From: an uncultured Eubacterium sp.
GTDB taxonomy: Bacteria; Bacillota; Clostridia; Lachnospirales; Lachnospiraceae
Reading direction: 5' to 3'
Assembly (NCBI GenBank): GCA_910578975.1
Contig: CAJTRZ010000008.1
Coordinates: forward strand, 1 to 48,012
Length of the DNA: 48,012 nucleotides
Shown: positions 34,977 through 43,943 of the stretch, one piece after another
Numbering within the stretch: position 1 is the stretch's first letter
How the letters are laid out: each line of letters opens with the position of its first letter
Notes under the pieces: model-generated
The model's database searches: none
What the model saw: the letters and a program-made list of their open reading frames with translations, nothing else
What the model was told of the DNA's origin: nothing
Program-made: the position numbers and the translations under genes

Positions 34977-37052
34977 TTATTTTGCCGCTCTCATAGCATT
35001 CAAAATTGCTATCACACATACGCCGACATCTGCAAACACTGCAGCCCACATTGACACAATCCCCGTTGCCGCCAATATTAATACTGCTGCTTTTACTGCC
35101 AATGCAAAAACGATATTCTCTTTTGCAATAGCAAGAGTCTTTCTTGCAATTTTAATTGCTTTTGCGATGCTTAAAGGATTATCATCCATTAACACAATAT
35201 CTGCCGCCTCAATTGCTGCATCACTTCCCATGGCACCCATTGCAATTCCAACATCTGCTCTGGCGAGAACCGGAGCATCATTTACTCCATCTCCAACGAA
35301 AACCAGTCCATTACTTGTTTCAAGCAGTTTTTCTACATGTGCAACTTTATCTGCTGGAAGAAGTTGTGAATACACCTTATCCAACTGCAGACTCTCAGAA
35401 ATCTTTTCTGCAATTTCCTTTCTGTCTCCCGTCAGCATGACAATATTTTCAACCCCAAGTTCTTTCAGTTTCTTTACTGTTTCTCTGGAAGTACTCTTGA
35501 TATTATCTTCAATTACTGCATATCCCAAATATTGATTATCTACAGCTACATGAACAATCGTACCAGCCGCCTCTGCCTTTTTACAATTTATATGAAAACC
35601 TTCCATCAACTTTTCATTCCCAGCCAAAATCATGCTTTCATCCAGGACAGCCTTCACACCTTTTCCGTGAATTTCTTCCACTTTGATATCTCTCTGTCTG
35701 TTTTCAATTTCATAATAAGTTTTGGCATCTCTTACTTTCAATTCATCTTTCATCGATTTTGCAATTGGATGATTGGAATACATTTCTGCGACCGCTGCCA
35801 TTTGTAAAAATACTATGTCGTCTGTTTTTGCCTGAATCTTTGTAACCTTAAATTTTCCCTCTGTCAAAGTTCCTGTTTTGTCAAAAACTACTGTATTGCA
35901 TCTGGCAATCTGATCTAAATAATCACTTCCTTTTATCAGCACTCCCTTTGTAGATGCTGCTCCTATTCCTGCAAAAAAACTCAGTGGCACAGAAACCACC
36001 AGTGCACATGGACAGGAAATCACCAAGAATGTTAATGCTCTATAAATCCAGTCGTTCCATACACCATAAAAATCTGATATATCTGCTCCCATAGCAACAT
36101 TTACAAGTGGCGGAAGCACTGCCAATGCAAGAGCCAACCCTACAACAATTGGTGTATAAATCTTTGCAAAGCGAGTAATAAATTTTTCGGTTTTTGCTTT
36201 TTTACTTCCGGCATTCTCTACCAATTCTAAAATTTTAGAAACTGTAGATTCACCAAAGACCTTTGTAACCTTTATCGTCAACGCACCACTGATACTGATA
36301 GAACCACTTATAACAGATTGCCCTGACATTACTTCTCTCGGAAGACTCTCTCCTGTGAGACTGGATGTATCCAAACTGCCCTGCCCTTCAATGATTGTTC
36401 CATCTAACGGAATTTTCTCTCCCGGTTTTACAACAATCACATCTCCTACTTTTACCTTACCTGGATTTACCTTTTCTATGCTTCCGTCTTTTCTTAAAAG
36501 ATTCGCATAATCTGGTCTGATATCCATTAACTCTGTAATAGAATCTCTGGACTTATCCACTGCATAATCCTGAAACAATTCGCCTACCATGTAAAACAAC
36601 ATCACTGCACATCCTTCAGGATATTCACCTACAAAGAAAGCTCCAAGGCTTGCAATAGACATCAAAAACTGTTCATCTAATGCTTTACCCTTAAACAGAT
36701 TCTTAATGGCATTTACCACAATATCTCTGGCAGTTACCAGATAAATCAACAGAAAAACAATTAACTCTATCGTATCTCTTGTCTGCTCACCAAAAGATTC
36801 AAACAATCCCGGAATATGAAAAATAATAAAAGCTGCAATAAACACTGCAACACCAGCGATTGTTTTTCTTCTATCAATCTCTATGCCATCTTCACAACAA
36901 GCACATCCATGTCCATGATTGTGACCATGACCAGCATGGTTATGCTCACATGCACAATTTTCATCATGACATTGCTCATGATTATGATAATGTCCACCAG
37001 CATCTGCATGATGCTTATTTTTTCTATTATAAATTTTTTCCATTAACAGCAT
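34977..37052 (-). CDS. Zn/Cd/Co-type heavy-metal P-type ATPase with His-rich N-terminus
   Basis: Pumps divalent heavy metal out of the cell using ATP. The 691-aa product has a His/Cys-rich metal-binding head (about residues 13-56, over ten His plus CACEH and CACC) in place of an HMA domain, then membrane helices, TGES (233-236), the CPC transport motif (ISCPCAL, Cys347 and Cys349), the phosphorylation site DKTGT (391-395), an HP-type motif (SNHPIAKS) and GDGVNDAPVL. The last membrane helix has an Asp in FADVGV, typical of Zn/Cd pumps. The gene lies just after its ArsR-type repressor in one operon. Expected substrates are Zn, Cd and perhaps Pb or Co. Confidence 0.95.
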   Translation of the reverse strand: MLLMEKIYNRKNKHHADAGGHYHNHEQCHDENCACEHNHAGHGHNHGHGCACCEDGIEIDRRKTIAGVAVFIAAFIIFHIPGLFESFGEQTRDTIELIVFLLIYLVTARDIVVNAIKNLFKGKALDEQFLMSIASLGAFFVGEYPEGCAVMLFYMVGELFQDYAVDKSRDSITELMDIRPDYANLLRKDGSIEKVNPGKVKVGDVIVVKPGEKIPLDGTIIEGQGSLDTSSLTGESLPREVMSGQSVISGSISISGALTIKVTKVFGESTVSKILELVENAGSKKAKTEKFITRFAKIYTPIVVGLALALAVLPPLVNVAMGADISDFYGVWNDWIYRALTFLVISCPCALVVSVPLSFFAGIGAASTKGVLIKGSDYLDQIARCNTVVFDKTGTLTEGKFKVTKIQAKTDDIVFLQMAAVAEMYSNHPIAKSMKDELKVRDAKTYYEIENRQRDIKVEEIHGKGVKAVLDESMILAGNEKLMEGFHINCKKAEAAGTIVHVAVDNQYLGYAVIEDNIKSTSRETVKKLKELGVENIVMLTGDRKEIAEKISESLQLDKVYSQLLPADKVAHVEKLLETSNGLVFVGDGVNDAPVLARADVGIAMGAMGSDAAIEAADIVLMDDNPLSIAKAIKIARKTLAIAKENIVFALAVKAAVLILAATGIVSMWAAVFADVGVCVIAILNAMRAAK

Positions 37053-37077
37053 ATCTTTACCTTCCCTTTCTTCTTAA

Positions 37078-37434
37078 TTACTCCATAACATGTTCCAATC
37101 CACCATTTAATATGGACTGAATATGATTATCATCCAGTGAATAATATATTGTTTTTCCTTCTTTTCTATACTTAACCAGCCGCATCTGTTTTAATATTCT
37201 CAGCTGATGCGAAACTGCCGACTGGGTGAGTCCCAGGCTCTGCCAGATGTCACATACACACAGTTCTCCACTGGATAATGCGTATAATATTTTTATTCTG
37301 GTAGAATCAGCAAATACCTTAAAAAACTCTGCTAAGTCACAAAGCGTTCCTTCATCCGGCATATTTACTGATATCTTTTCTATCACTTCACTATGATGAT
37401 GTTCCCCACCACAATTTTGTATCTTTTCTTTCAT
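37078..37434 (-). CDS. ArsR/SmtB-family metal-responsive repressor
   Basis: A 118-aa winged-helix repressor. The HTH is LTQSAVSHQLRILKQM (about residues 69-84). Two metal sites are visible: Cys59 and Cys61 in ELCVCD, as in CadC-type sensors, and an alpha-5 site with Asp102, His104, His115 and Glu118, the exact D-x-H-x10-H-x2-E spacing of SmtB/CzrA zinc sensors. A His-rich N-terminus (EHHH) adds ligands. It should bind the operator at 37455-37474 and release when Zn or Cd binds. The P-type ATPase gene follows 26 bases downstream. Confidence 0.95.
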   Translation of the reverse strand: MKEKIQNCGGEHHHSEVIEKISVNMPDEGTLCDLAEFFKVFADSTRIKILYALSSGELCVCDIWQSLGLTQSAVSHQLRILKQMRLVKYRKEGKTIYYSLDDNHIQSILNGGLEHVME

Positions 37435-37454
37435 ATCATATTCTCCTTTTCAAC

Positions 37455-37474
37455 ATATGAACAACTATTCATAT
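37455..37474. promoter_or_regulatory. ArsR/SmtB operator
   Basis: Imperfect inverted repeat ATATGAACAACTATTCATAT, the usual ATATGAA-n-TTCATAT shape of this family. It lies just after the -10 box, so a bound repressor blocks transcription of the repressor-ATPase operon. Confidence 0.85.
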
Positions 37475-37478
37475 ATTT

Positions 37479-37506
37479 ATTATATTCTAATAATAAAATT
37501 TGTCAA
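37479..37506 (-). promoter_or_regulatory. Sigma-A promoter of the metal resistance operon
   Basis: Minus-strand TTGACA (37501-37506), 16-base spacer, TATAAT (37479-37484). The operator begins five bases further on. Confidence 0.85.
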
Positions 37507-37521
37507 CAAAAATTTTTAATA

Positions 37522-37576
37522 GAAAACAAAGCCATGATACATAAGATTCTTTTACAATCTCACATATCATGGCTTT
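37522..37576 (-). terminator. Terminator after the SGNH-like gene
   Basis: Arms AAAGCCATGATA / TATCATGGCTTT (37528-37539 and 37565-37576), with an inner stem AGATT/AATCT. On the minus strand TTTGTTTTC follows. It isolates the SGNH-like gene from the metal operon promoter. Confidence 0.75.
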
Positions 37577-37586
37577 ATATTTTATT

Positions 37587-38657
37587 CTACTCTTTCCACA
37601 ATTGTTTTCCTGCCTTTATTTGTTTTTCTAACTCTTTCGAATTATCCATATATTTTTTATATCCTTCAAAATCGTATCCCAGCTTTTCCTCTTCCTTCGC
37701 TCCCCGGTGGTCCTCTAATTCATAATTGGCTGATAAATACTCCCCTAAATATTTTGTAAATTTACTCGCTCCGTGATAATTCAAATGCTGTGAATCATTC
37801 CCATCGACTTTCCAGTCAATACCTATTTTCTCAAAAATGCCTTTCTCATTACAATCTAGAAAAGAAACATCATATTTTTCTGCGCACTTTTCAATAACAT
37901 TATGTTTTTCAACGGTCCATGTCGGATCCGGCGTCCTTAAAAGCAGCACTTCCATTTTCTGCTCCTGGCAAAACTTAATTGTTTTTTCTAAATATTCGTA
38001 ATCTATCTCACTATACTGCTCCGGCATGCCTTTGCTTGACATATCTGTCCCATCAAACCCTTTTTTATACGTTCTCACCAGTGCATTAAATCCTCTGGTA
38101 GATGACTTATTTTCTATATAATTTAATTCCGTAAATTCTTTCCATCTGTCATGGAACATTGCCATAGGAAAAAGATACTCTACGATATTTGCTTCATCAT
38201 CATATTCACAATAATCCTGTGCCATCTCAATTTTGTTTTTTCCAAAACGCATATAATCATAACATAGTCTGAAACGCTCTTCTTTTTTGGGATTTTTACG
38301 TGCTCCTATTTGTATCTCCAATACTACTAATTTAGGTTTCTGTGTTTCACATGCTTCTTTTAGCCAATAATATGTACCCATCATAGGTTCATGGATAATG
38401 GACAAGTTATATGAACAAATTCCTTCTTCTTTGTATAATTCCATAGGGTTAATTGCTGCAGCACTGACACTTGGACCTACCACTAACACATCTACAGTAT
38501 TTTTCTCTAATTCATAAAATGAATTCGTTGTACTGTCACTATCCCATCTCCATTGTACATAAGTTGGCACAAAAATATTAGTTACAATAACCATTAAAAT
38601 TGCTAATATTATTAAAAATGTAAATCCTCGTAATATTTTAAATAATTTTTTTATCAT
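37587..38657 (-). CDS. Membrane-anchored SGNH/DltD-like protein
   Basis: A 356-aa protein with one N-terminal membrane segment (about residues 10-30) and an extracellular domain. The SGNH-type block I is GPSVSAAAINP (about 61-71) and the block V Asp and His are in the segment NDSQHLNYHGASKF near residue 300. This layout fits AlgX/DltD-like or SGNH proteins that esterify or handle cell-surface polymers. A partner MBOAT acyltransferase is not seen nearby. The C-terminus is strongly charged (KEEEKLGYDF...KQIKAGKQ). Function inferred from fold only. The gene stands alone between two terminators. Confidence 0.7.
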   Translation of the reverse strand: MIKKLFKILRGFTFLIILAILMVIVTNIFVPTYVQWRWDSDSTTNSFYELEKNTVDVLVVGPSVSAAAINPMELYKEEGICSYNLSIIHEPMMGTYYWLKEACETQKPKLVVLEIQIGARKNPKKEERFRLCYDYMRFGKNKIEMAQDYCEYDDEANIVEYLFPMAMFHDRWKEFTELNYIENKSSTRGFNALVRTYKKGFDGTDMSSKGMPEQYSEIDYEYLEKTIKFCQEQKMEVLLLRTPDPTWTVEKHNVIEKCAEKYDVSFLDCNEKGIFEKIGIDWKVDGNDSQHLNYHGASKFTKYLGEYLSANYELEDHRGAKEEEKLGYDFEGYKKYMDNSKELEKQIKAGKQLWKE

Positions 38658-38726
38658 ATCTTATGTATCCTCACTCTATTATTGAGCTATTTTGATTTTG
38701 CATAGCAATTTCCTATATAACCAAAA

Positions 38727-38767
38727 TAGCATAGCTTTTTATTAATTTATAATAAAAAACTATGCTA
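38727..38767 (-). terminator. Terminator-like hairpin downstream of clpB
   Basis: Arms of 18 bases, TAGCATAGCTTTTTATTA (38727-38744) and its near-perfect complement (38750-38767), with one mismatch and a 5-base loop. It lies 37 bases after the clpB stop, before the SGNH-like gene. Confidence 0.7.
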
Positions 38768-38803
38768 CGAATTTGATTTCAAAAATGCATCACTTTTCAA
38801 AAA

Positions 38804-41380
38804 TTATTTTACTATTAACTGATTATTCTCCACATCAAAAGTGATTGTATCTCCCATATTTACTTTACCCTCTAAAATGACCTTTGCTGCCAGTGTTTCC
38901 ACATTCTTTTGCAGATATCTCTTTAACGGTCTTGCACCATATACCGGGTCATAACCATTGTCTGCAACATACTTTTTCGCTGCATCTGTAAGAGAGATTT
39001 TCAAATCTTTATCTGCCAGACGTTTATTCAGATTTGCGACAATCAAATCAACAATGCCACCGATATTACCTCTTGTCAAAGGTTTGAACATCACGATTTC
39101 ATCTAGACGATTCAGGAACTCCGGTCTGAAATGCCCACGCAGATCATTCATTACTAGTTGCTGATTTTCATCTTTAATATTGCCTTCCTCATCAATGCCT
39201 TCAAGTAAGTATGCTGAACCTATATTAGATGTCATAATTAATATCGTATTTTTAAAGTCTACAGTTCTTCCCTGAGAGTCTGTAATTCTTCCATCATCTA
39301 ACACTTGAAGCAATACATTAAACACATCGGGATGTGCCTTCTCTACTTCATCAAACAATACAACAGAATATGGTTTCCTGCGCACTGCCTCTGTCAACTG
39401 TCCACCCTCGTCATATCCTACATATCCTGGAGGCGCTCCTATCAAACGGGAAACACTGTATTTTTCCATATACTCACTCATGTCAATTCTTACAATATTA
39501 CTCTCGTCATCAAACAGACTCTCTGCCAATGCTTTTGCCAACTCTGTTTTACCCACACCTGTAGGTCCTAAAAACAGAAATGAACCAATCGGTTTGCTTG
39601 GGTCTTTGATTCCTGCCTTTGATCGGATAATAGACTCTGTAATCTTTGTCACTGCCTCATCCTGACCAATGACCCTCTTGTGCAGTTCTTCATCTAAATG
39701 CAGAGTTTTATTTCTTTCTGTCTCAGTCAATTTTGCAACAGGAATACCAGTCCAGCGGGAAATAATTCTTGCAATCTCCTCATCTGTAACACTTTCCCTC
39801 ACAAGAGACAAATCTTTCGCACCTACTTTTTCTTCTTCTGCCTGTAACTGCTTTTTCAAATCAGGCAACGTACCATACTGAAGCTGTGCCGCCTTATCTA
39901 AATCATAATCATTTTGTGCTTTTTCTATATCTTTCTTGACCTGCTCTACCTGTTCGCGAAGTTCCTGCAGTTTGTTGACTGAATTTTTTTCATTCTCCCA
40001 CTTAACTTTCTTATTCTGAAACTCATCACGAAGTTCTGCCAATTCTTTTTGGAGTTCCTGTAATCTATCTTTGCTTAGGTTATCATTTTCTTTCTTTAAA
40101 GCTGCTTCTTCAATTTCCAACTGCATTACTTTTCTTCTCAGTTCATCTACCTCTGTCGGCATAGAGTCCATCTCTGTTTTTATCAATGCACACGCTTCAT
40201 CCACTAAGTCAATCGCCTTATCCGGTAAGAATCTGTCTGTAATATATCTGTCAGACAATGTTGCTGCACTGACTAAAGCGCCATCCTGAATTTTCACTCC
40301 ATGAAATACTTCATATCGTTCTTTCAGTCCACGCAATATAGAAATCGTGTCCTCCACGGTAGGCTCACTGACCATAACCGGTTGGAAACGCCTCTCCAAT
40401 GCTTTATCCTTTTCGATATACTGACGATATTCATCCAATGTCGTTGCACCAATACAATGTAACTCTCCACGGGCAAGCATCGGCTTTAGCATATTGCCTG
40501 CGTCCATAGCACCGTCCGTTTTTCCGGCTCCTACGATTGTGTGCAGCTCATCAATAAATAAAATAATTTCTCCATCACTGCTTTTTACATCTTCCAAAAC
40601 TGCCTTTAAGCGTTCCTCAAACTCTCCACGGTACTTTGCTCCTGCCACCAGCGCTCCTAAGTCTAGAGAAAATATCTTTTTATCCTTTAATCCGTCAGGA
40701 ACATCCCCTTTTACAATACGCTGTGCCAAGCCTTCTACTGCTGCTGTCTTACCAACGCCTGGTTCACCAATTAATACCGGATTATTTTTTGTTTTTCTAG
40801 AAAGAATTCTAACTACATTTCTGATTTCTGAATCCCTGCCAATGACCGGGTCCAGTTTCTGGTTTCTTGCTCTCTCAACTAAATCCTGCCCATATTTTCC
40901 TAATGCATCATATGTCCCTTCTGGATTGTCAGATGTAACACGTACATTCCCTCTTACTTCCTCCAACACACCGAGAAATCTTTCTCTTGTAATTCCATAT
41001 TCCTTGAAAATTTCTTTGACTTCTTTATTTGGTTTTGCAATCAGCATTAAATATAAATGTTCTACTGAAACATATTCATCTCCCATTCTCTTCGCTTCAT
41101 CTTCTGCATGTATCAGAACATCGTTTAACGACTGACTCATAAACATATTTCCACCCTGTACCTTGGTGCGTTTTGCGATAGCCTGCTCTACTCTGTTTCT
41201 GAAATGCTCTGGCTGAATCTCCATTTTTTCAATCAGTTTCATAATCAGGCTGTCGTCCAGATTTATAAGCGCAAACAATAAGTGCTCCTGATCAATCTCC
41301 TGATTTCCATATTCGCTGGCAATTTTTTCTGTATTCTGTATCGCCTCAATGGACTTTTGCGTAAACTTACTAATATTCAT
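38804..41380 (-). CDS. clpB: ATP-dependent chaperone ClpB
   Basis: Disaggregates denatured proteins together with DnaK/DnaJ/GrpE. The 858-aa product has an N-terminal Clp domain (about residues 1-145), a first AAA module with Walker A GEPGVGKTAAVEG and Walker B IILFIDELHT, a middle coiled-coil domain (about 405-525, EEAALKKENDNLSKDRLQ), and a second AAA module with GPTGVGKTELAK and VVLFDEVEKAHP. The C-terminus is GARPLKRYLQ... ending in VENNQLIVK. GGAGGTGATT precedes the ATG. I see neither a CIRCE nor a clear CtsR operator in the gap upstream. Confidence 0.97.
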   Translation of the reverse strand: MNISKFTQKSIEAIQNTEKIASEYGNQEIDQEHLLFALINLDDSLIMKLIEKMEIQPEHFRNRVEQAIAKRTKVQGGNMFMSQSLNDVLIHAEDEAKRMGDEYVSVEHLYLMLIAKPNKEVKEIFKEYGITRERFLGVLEEVRGNVRVTSDNPEGTYDALGKYGQDLVERARNQKLDPVIGRDSEIRNVVRILSRKTKNNPVLIGEPGVGKTAAVEGLAQRIVKGDVPDGLKDKKIFSLDLGALVAGAKYRGEFEERLKAVLEDVKSSDGEIILFIDELHTIVGAGKTDGAMDAGNMLKPMLARGELHCIGATTLDEYRQYIEKDKALERRFQPVMVSEPTVEDTISILRGLKERYEVFHGVKIQDGALVSAATLSDRYITDRFLPDKAIDLVDEACALIKTEMDSMPTEVDELRRKVMQLEIEEAALKKENDNLSKDRLQELQKELAELRDEFQNKKVKWENEKNSVNKLQELREQVEQVKKDIEKAQNDYDLDKAAQLQYGTLPDLKKQLQAEEEKVGAKDLSLVRESVTDEEIARIISRWTGIPVAKLTETERNKTLHLDEELHKRVIGQDEAVTKITESIIRSKAGIKDPSKPIGSFLFLGPTGVGKTELAKALAESLFDDESNIVRIDMSEYMEKYSVSRLIGAPPGYVGYDEGGQLTEAVRRKPYSVVLFDEVEKAHPDVFNVLLQVLDDGRITDSQGRTVDFKNTILIMTSNIGSAYLLEGIDEEGNIKDENQQLVMNDLRGHFRPEFLNRLDEIVMFKPLTRGNIGGIVDLIVANLNKRLADKDLKISLTDAAKKYVADNGYDPVYGARPLKRYLQKNVETLAAKVILEGKVNMGDTITFDVENNQLIVK

Positions 41381-41587
41381 ACAATCACCTCCATTTTTAT
41401 TTACTATATCCTGTAGTGAAAAATAATAGTCATTGTTATGTTAACTATTAACTGTCTATGAATATACTACTTAATTATTATATTTTAACCATAATTTATT
41501 GAATAATTTGTTACTTTTCTGTTAATATCTGTATTATATATAAGTTTTATAAATCAAACAGGCTGACTCCTGCCCCATTACGCAAAT

Positions 41588-41622
41588 GAAGAGCCGAAAG
41601 AAAATACCTTCCGGCTCTTTTA
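41588..41622. terminator. GC-rich hairpin between clpB and the Rpn nuclease gene
   Basis: Arms AAGAGCCG / CGGCTCTT with an inner imperfect extension (AAAG against CTTC). On the minus strand the T-run is weak (TCTTCATTTG); on the plus strand CTCTTTTA follows. It most likely ends transcription of the Rpn-type gene at 41666. Confidence 0.6.
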
Positions 41623-41665
41623 CATACAAATAGTTACCTGATTATTCATAATTATTTTATATTTT

Positions 41666-42562
41666 CTATATAGAATACAAATTATACATATCCTTTGCCT
41701 CTGTATCTGTTAAAGAAAAATATCTCACTAACTGTTCTAAAACTTCGTTCTCTTTTTTCTTGTCCTTTATTCCCTCTTTGATGACTGTTATCATTACTTG
41801 TTGTCTTCCCTGTTCCAGTCCAGCAGCCATCCCCCTCTCATAAGCCTCTTCCTCATGGACCTGCAAGTCCATCTCATAATCATATTCCGCACATAAAAAA
41901 TTCACGACCTCACTTCCCTTCCTTGACAGATACTCTTCCAGTATATGGTTCTTGATACAATATGTAATCGCAGACTTCATATAGTCATCCACTCCTGCAT
42001 TTTTGTACTCCCATACCTTTTCCACAAATCTGGAATATTCCTCCAATACCTTGCATTTCTCCAGCAGTTCGTTCCCTGCTTTTGTATTGATGTTTATCAC
42101 TTTTACTATTAATTCCAATGATACATTATCGTCTTCTTTACTGTCAAGATATGCATCGGACAATTTCTGGATAAATTCTGTTTTTTCATCAGACTGCCCA
42201 TTATAAAATACAAAAAACTCTGGTCTTGGTATTTTATATGTTTCTTTCCTATATCTCTCCCTAAGCGGGACTATTTTCTCATATGTCCTTGCCACATATA
42301 GCAAATCCCTCAGTGGCATGTTTCCATTCATCGTACTCTGATGTCCACAAAATACCAGCAACCGGTTATTTACTCCAAATGAAACATCATTTTTTAACTT
42401 CATGTATACAACATCATCCACACGGATTTTTTCTATCGTTACTTCTTCCATTTTATATTCCGTTCCAAACAATGCGTTATATAATTCCAGTTCTCTTTCT
42501 TTTGCCTTCTCATCCTCAAAAAATAAATCTGTGAATACACTGTCCTTATACTTTTTATTAAT
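41666..42562 (-). CDS. Rpn-family (PD-(D/E)XK nuclease) putative transposase, atypical start
   Basis: Protein of the Rpn recombination-promoting nuclease family, often called a transposase. The reading frame is open from a TGA just before 42594 and encodes KYKDSVFTDLFFEDEKAKER, the normal family N-terminus; then IRVDDVVYMKLKNDVSF, LLVFCGHQSTMNGNMPLRD (nuclease core) and KIPRPEFFVFYNG. A coiled-coil tail follows (EEAYERGMAAGLEQGRQQ). No ATG, GTG or TTG precedes the conserved N-terminus. ATT at 42562 after GGAGG is the best start; a TTG at 42472 would lose the conserved beginning. Either a rare start codon is used or the gene has lost its start. Confidence 0.65.
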   Translation of the reverse strand: MNKKYKDSVFTDLFFEDEKAKERELELYNALFGTEYKMEEVTIEKIRVDDVVYMKLKNDVSFGVNNRLLVFCGHQSTMNGNMPLRDLLYVARTYEKIVPLRERYRKETYKIPRPEFFVFYNGQSDEKTEFIQKLSDAYLDSKEDDNVSLELIVKVININTKAGNELLEKCKVLEEYSRFVEKVWEYKNAGVDDYMKSAITYCIKNHILEEYLSRKGSEVVNFLCAEYDYEMDLQVHEEEAYERGMAAGLEQGRQQVMITVIKEGIKDKKKENEVLEQLVRYFSLTDTEAKDMYNLYSI

Positions 42563-42622
42563 ATTGTTTTTCTCCTCCGTATCTCTTCTCCTTTCTTGAT
42601 GTCACTATTTGTATGTGAAACA

Positions 42623-42652
42623 ATTTTACAGTTTTATTTTTTTAATTGTCAA
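42623..42652 (-). promoter_or_regulatory. Candidate promoter of the Rpn-type gene
   Basis: Minus-strand TTGACA (42647-42652), 18-base spacer, TAAAAT (42623-42628). Transcription would start about 50 bases before the GGAGG. Confidence 0.45.
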
Positions 42653-42852
42653 CACATACTTTTTGTTGCTTTATGATGCTTGCACCATCTTTCTCGTAAA
42701 TTATGATTTATCGAGGTGGTCTGAGTGTATCCTTTTATATCTCTTCCCACCACCACAAATCGAATTTTTGAGAAATTAAATTCGTAGACTAGTAAACTTG
42801 CGACGAAAGATTAATCCTTATTTCACTTGTTTATTTTGTATCCGGCGTAAAG

Positions 42853-43147
42853 TTTTGTAGAAGTTGAGACATTTCACTGCTGAAATAATACAGACAGAGA
42901 ATATAGGAACTTGAGAGTCTTGAATACATTTATAAAATAAAAATAATATTGAATATTAAGCGGACATTTGATTCACAAAATCAAATGTCCAGACTTACCT
43001 GAGAAAAAATCATCAGGATTTTTTCGAAGATGAAGTCGGTGCTTAAAATATTCAATATTATTTTTATTTTCTATAAATGTTCAAGAATCGAGGTGAAGAT
43101 ATTCTCTGTCTGTATTTCTTCAGCAGAAAAGTCACTCCCCTACAAAC
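42853..43147. repeat. Long palindromic repeat element (copy B) with internal hairpins
   Basis: Arms of about 105 bases (42853-42960 and 43042-43147) are inverted copies; the inner ends AATAAAAATAATATTGAATATT and the segment AATACAGACAGAGAATAT are identical in both. Inside lie two perfect hairpins: GGACATTTGATT/AATCAAATGTCC (42962-42990, loop CACAA) and GAAAAAATC/GATTTTTTC (43003-43025). The right arm is related to the repeat at 1-64. The sortase stop codon (TAG 43140-43142) lies inside the right arm. No ORF fits in the element. Between 42653 and 42852 I see nothing I can name. Confidence 0.8.
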
Positions 43148-43865
43148 CGGCATTTGTGTTCACTGCCACTACAATTAATCTGTCATCCTTTCCGGAACCG
43201 TAACAAGTAGATAATGTTATCACTTGCTGTCCGTACTTTGGTTTGATTCCTGTAGTATACAAAGCTTTTTCCATTAACACTGAAAGATTGCTTTTAAAAT
43301 TCTTTTGGTTCGGCGCATCCACAAAATTGTACCAATCATCGCTTTCCTTCAAAGAAACAACAGCAAAAATATGATATATATTATTTCCTCCTGCTGTTTC
43401 AAACTCGATTTCAGGATGTTTTTCACAATATTCAGAATCAACATATTTTTTTAATGAAGCAAACAACTGACCATTTCGCATATTATGTCCATAAATAATA
43501 CAATTATCGCTGTCCACATTACATCTTGCGTCTAAAAATGGTGTCCCTGAGCTGCTGTACTCCTTTTCAAAGTTCATATATAAATACTTCTTTGGATCAT
43601 TTGGTGTGTACATGACAGGATAATCGATCGGTGTATCCTTAATACTTACCCATCCAATACACTCATTATTCTTTTTAAACAATACAGAAAGATTTCTCCC
43701 TGTACTGCTGTTATCAGCAATCTCCTTTGCTAATTGCTGAAATTGATGTTGTGCTCTTTTATGACTCAGAATTTCTCGTCCAATAAAAAATGCGCCAACT
43801 AGAATAATTACCAGTAGAATCAATAAAATAAATATTTTTAATCCTTTAGAACGCTTCTTTTTCAT
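43140..43865 (-). CDS. srtB: Class B sortase
   Basis: Cell-surface transpeptidase that anchors proteins to the wall. From the ATG at 43865 the product is 241 aa. It has a membrane segment (about residues 9-28) and an extracellular catalytic domain with the catalytic His in CIIYGHNMRNG, the nucleophile Cys in ITLSTCYGSG and the Arg in DDRLIVVAVN. The TLSTC motif and insertion pattern fit class B. The open frame begins at 43922, but AAGGAG lies seven bases before the ATG at 43865 and the positive MKKKRSKG start is typical; the longer start is not excluded. It lies downstream of the solute-binding and surface-protein genes, so it is the likely anchor enzyme for the latter. Confidence 0.9.
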   Translation of the reverse strand: MKKKRSKGLKIFILLILLVIILVGAFFIGREILSHKRAQHQFQQLAKEIADNSSTGRNLSVLFKKNNECIGWVSIKDTPIDYPVMYTPNDPKKYLYMNFEKEYSSSGTPFLDARCNVDSDNCIIYGHNMRNGQLFASLKKYVDSEYCEKHPEIEFETAGGNNIYHIFAVVSLKESDDWYNFVDAPNQKNFKSNLSVLMEKALYTTGIKPKYGQQVITLSTCYGSGKDDRLIVVAVNTNAGL

Positions 43866-43943
43866 CGTCATTCTCCTTTTTGGGAATCCATTTAACTCAA
43901 GCACAATAGAATTTTCATCCATCGAATAATTTTTCCATAAAAG

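Noticed and set aside
40494..41135. A 213-codon plus-strand frame inside clpB
   Set aside because: It lies antisense to conserved clpB domains, has no ribosome-binding site that I can see and no recognisable motif.
41381..41560. CIRCE or CtsR operator upstream of clpB
   Set aside because: No TTAGCACTC inverted repeat and no GGTCAAA tandem pair could be found.
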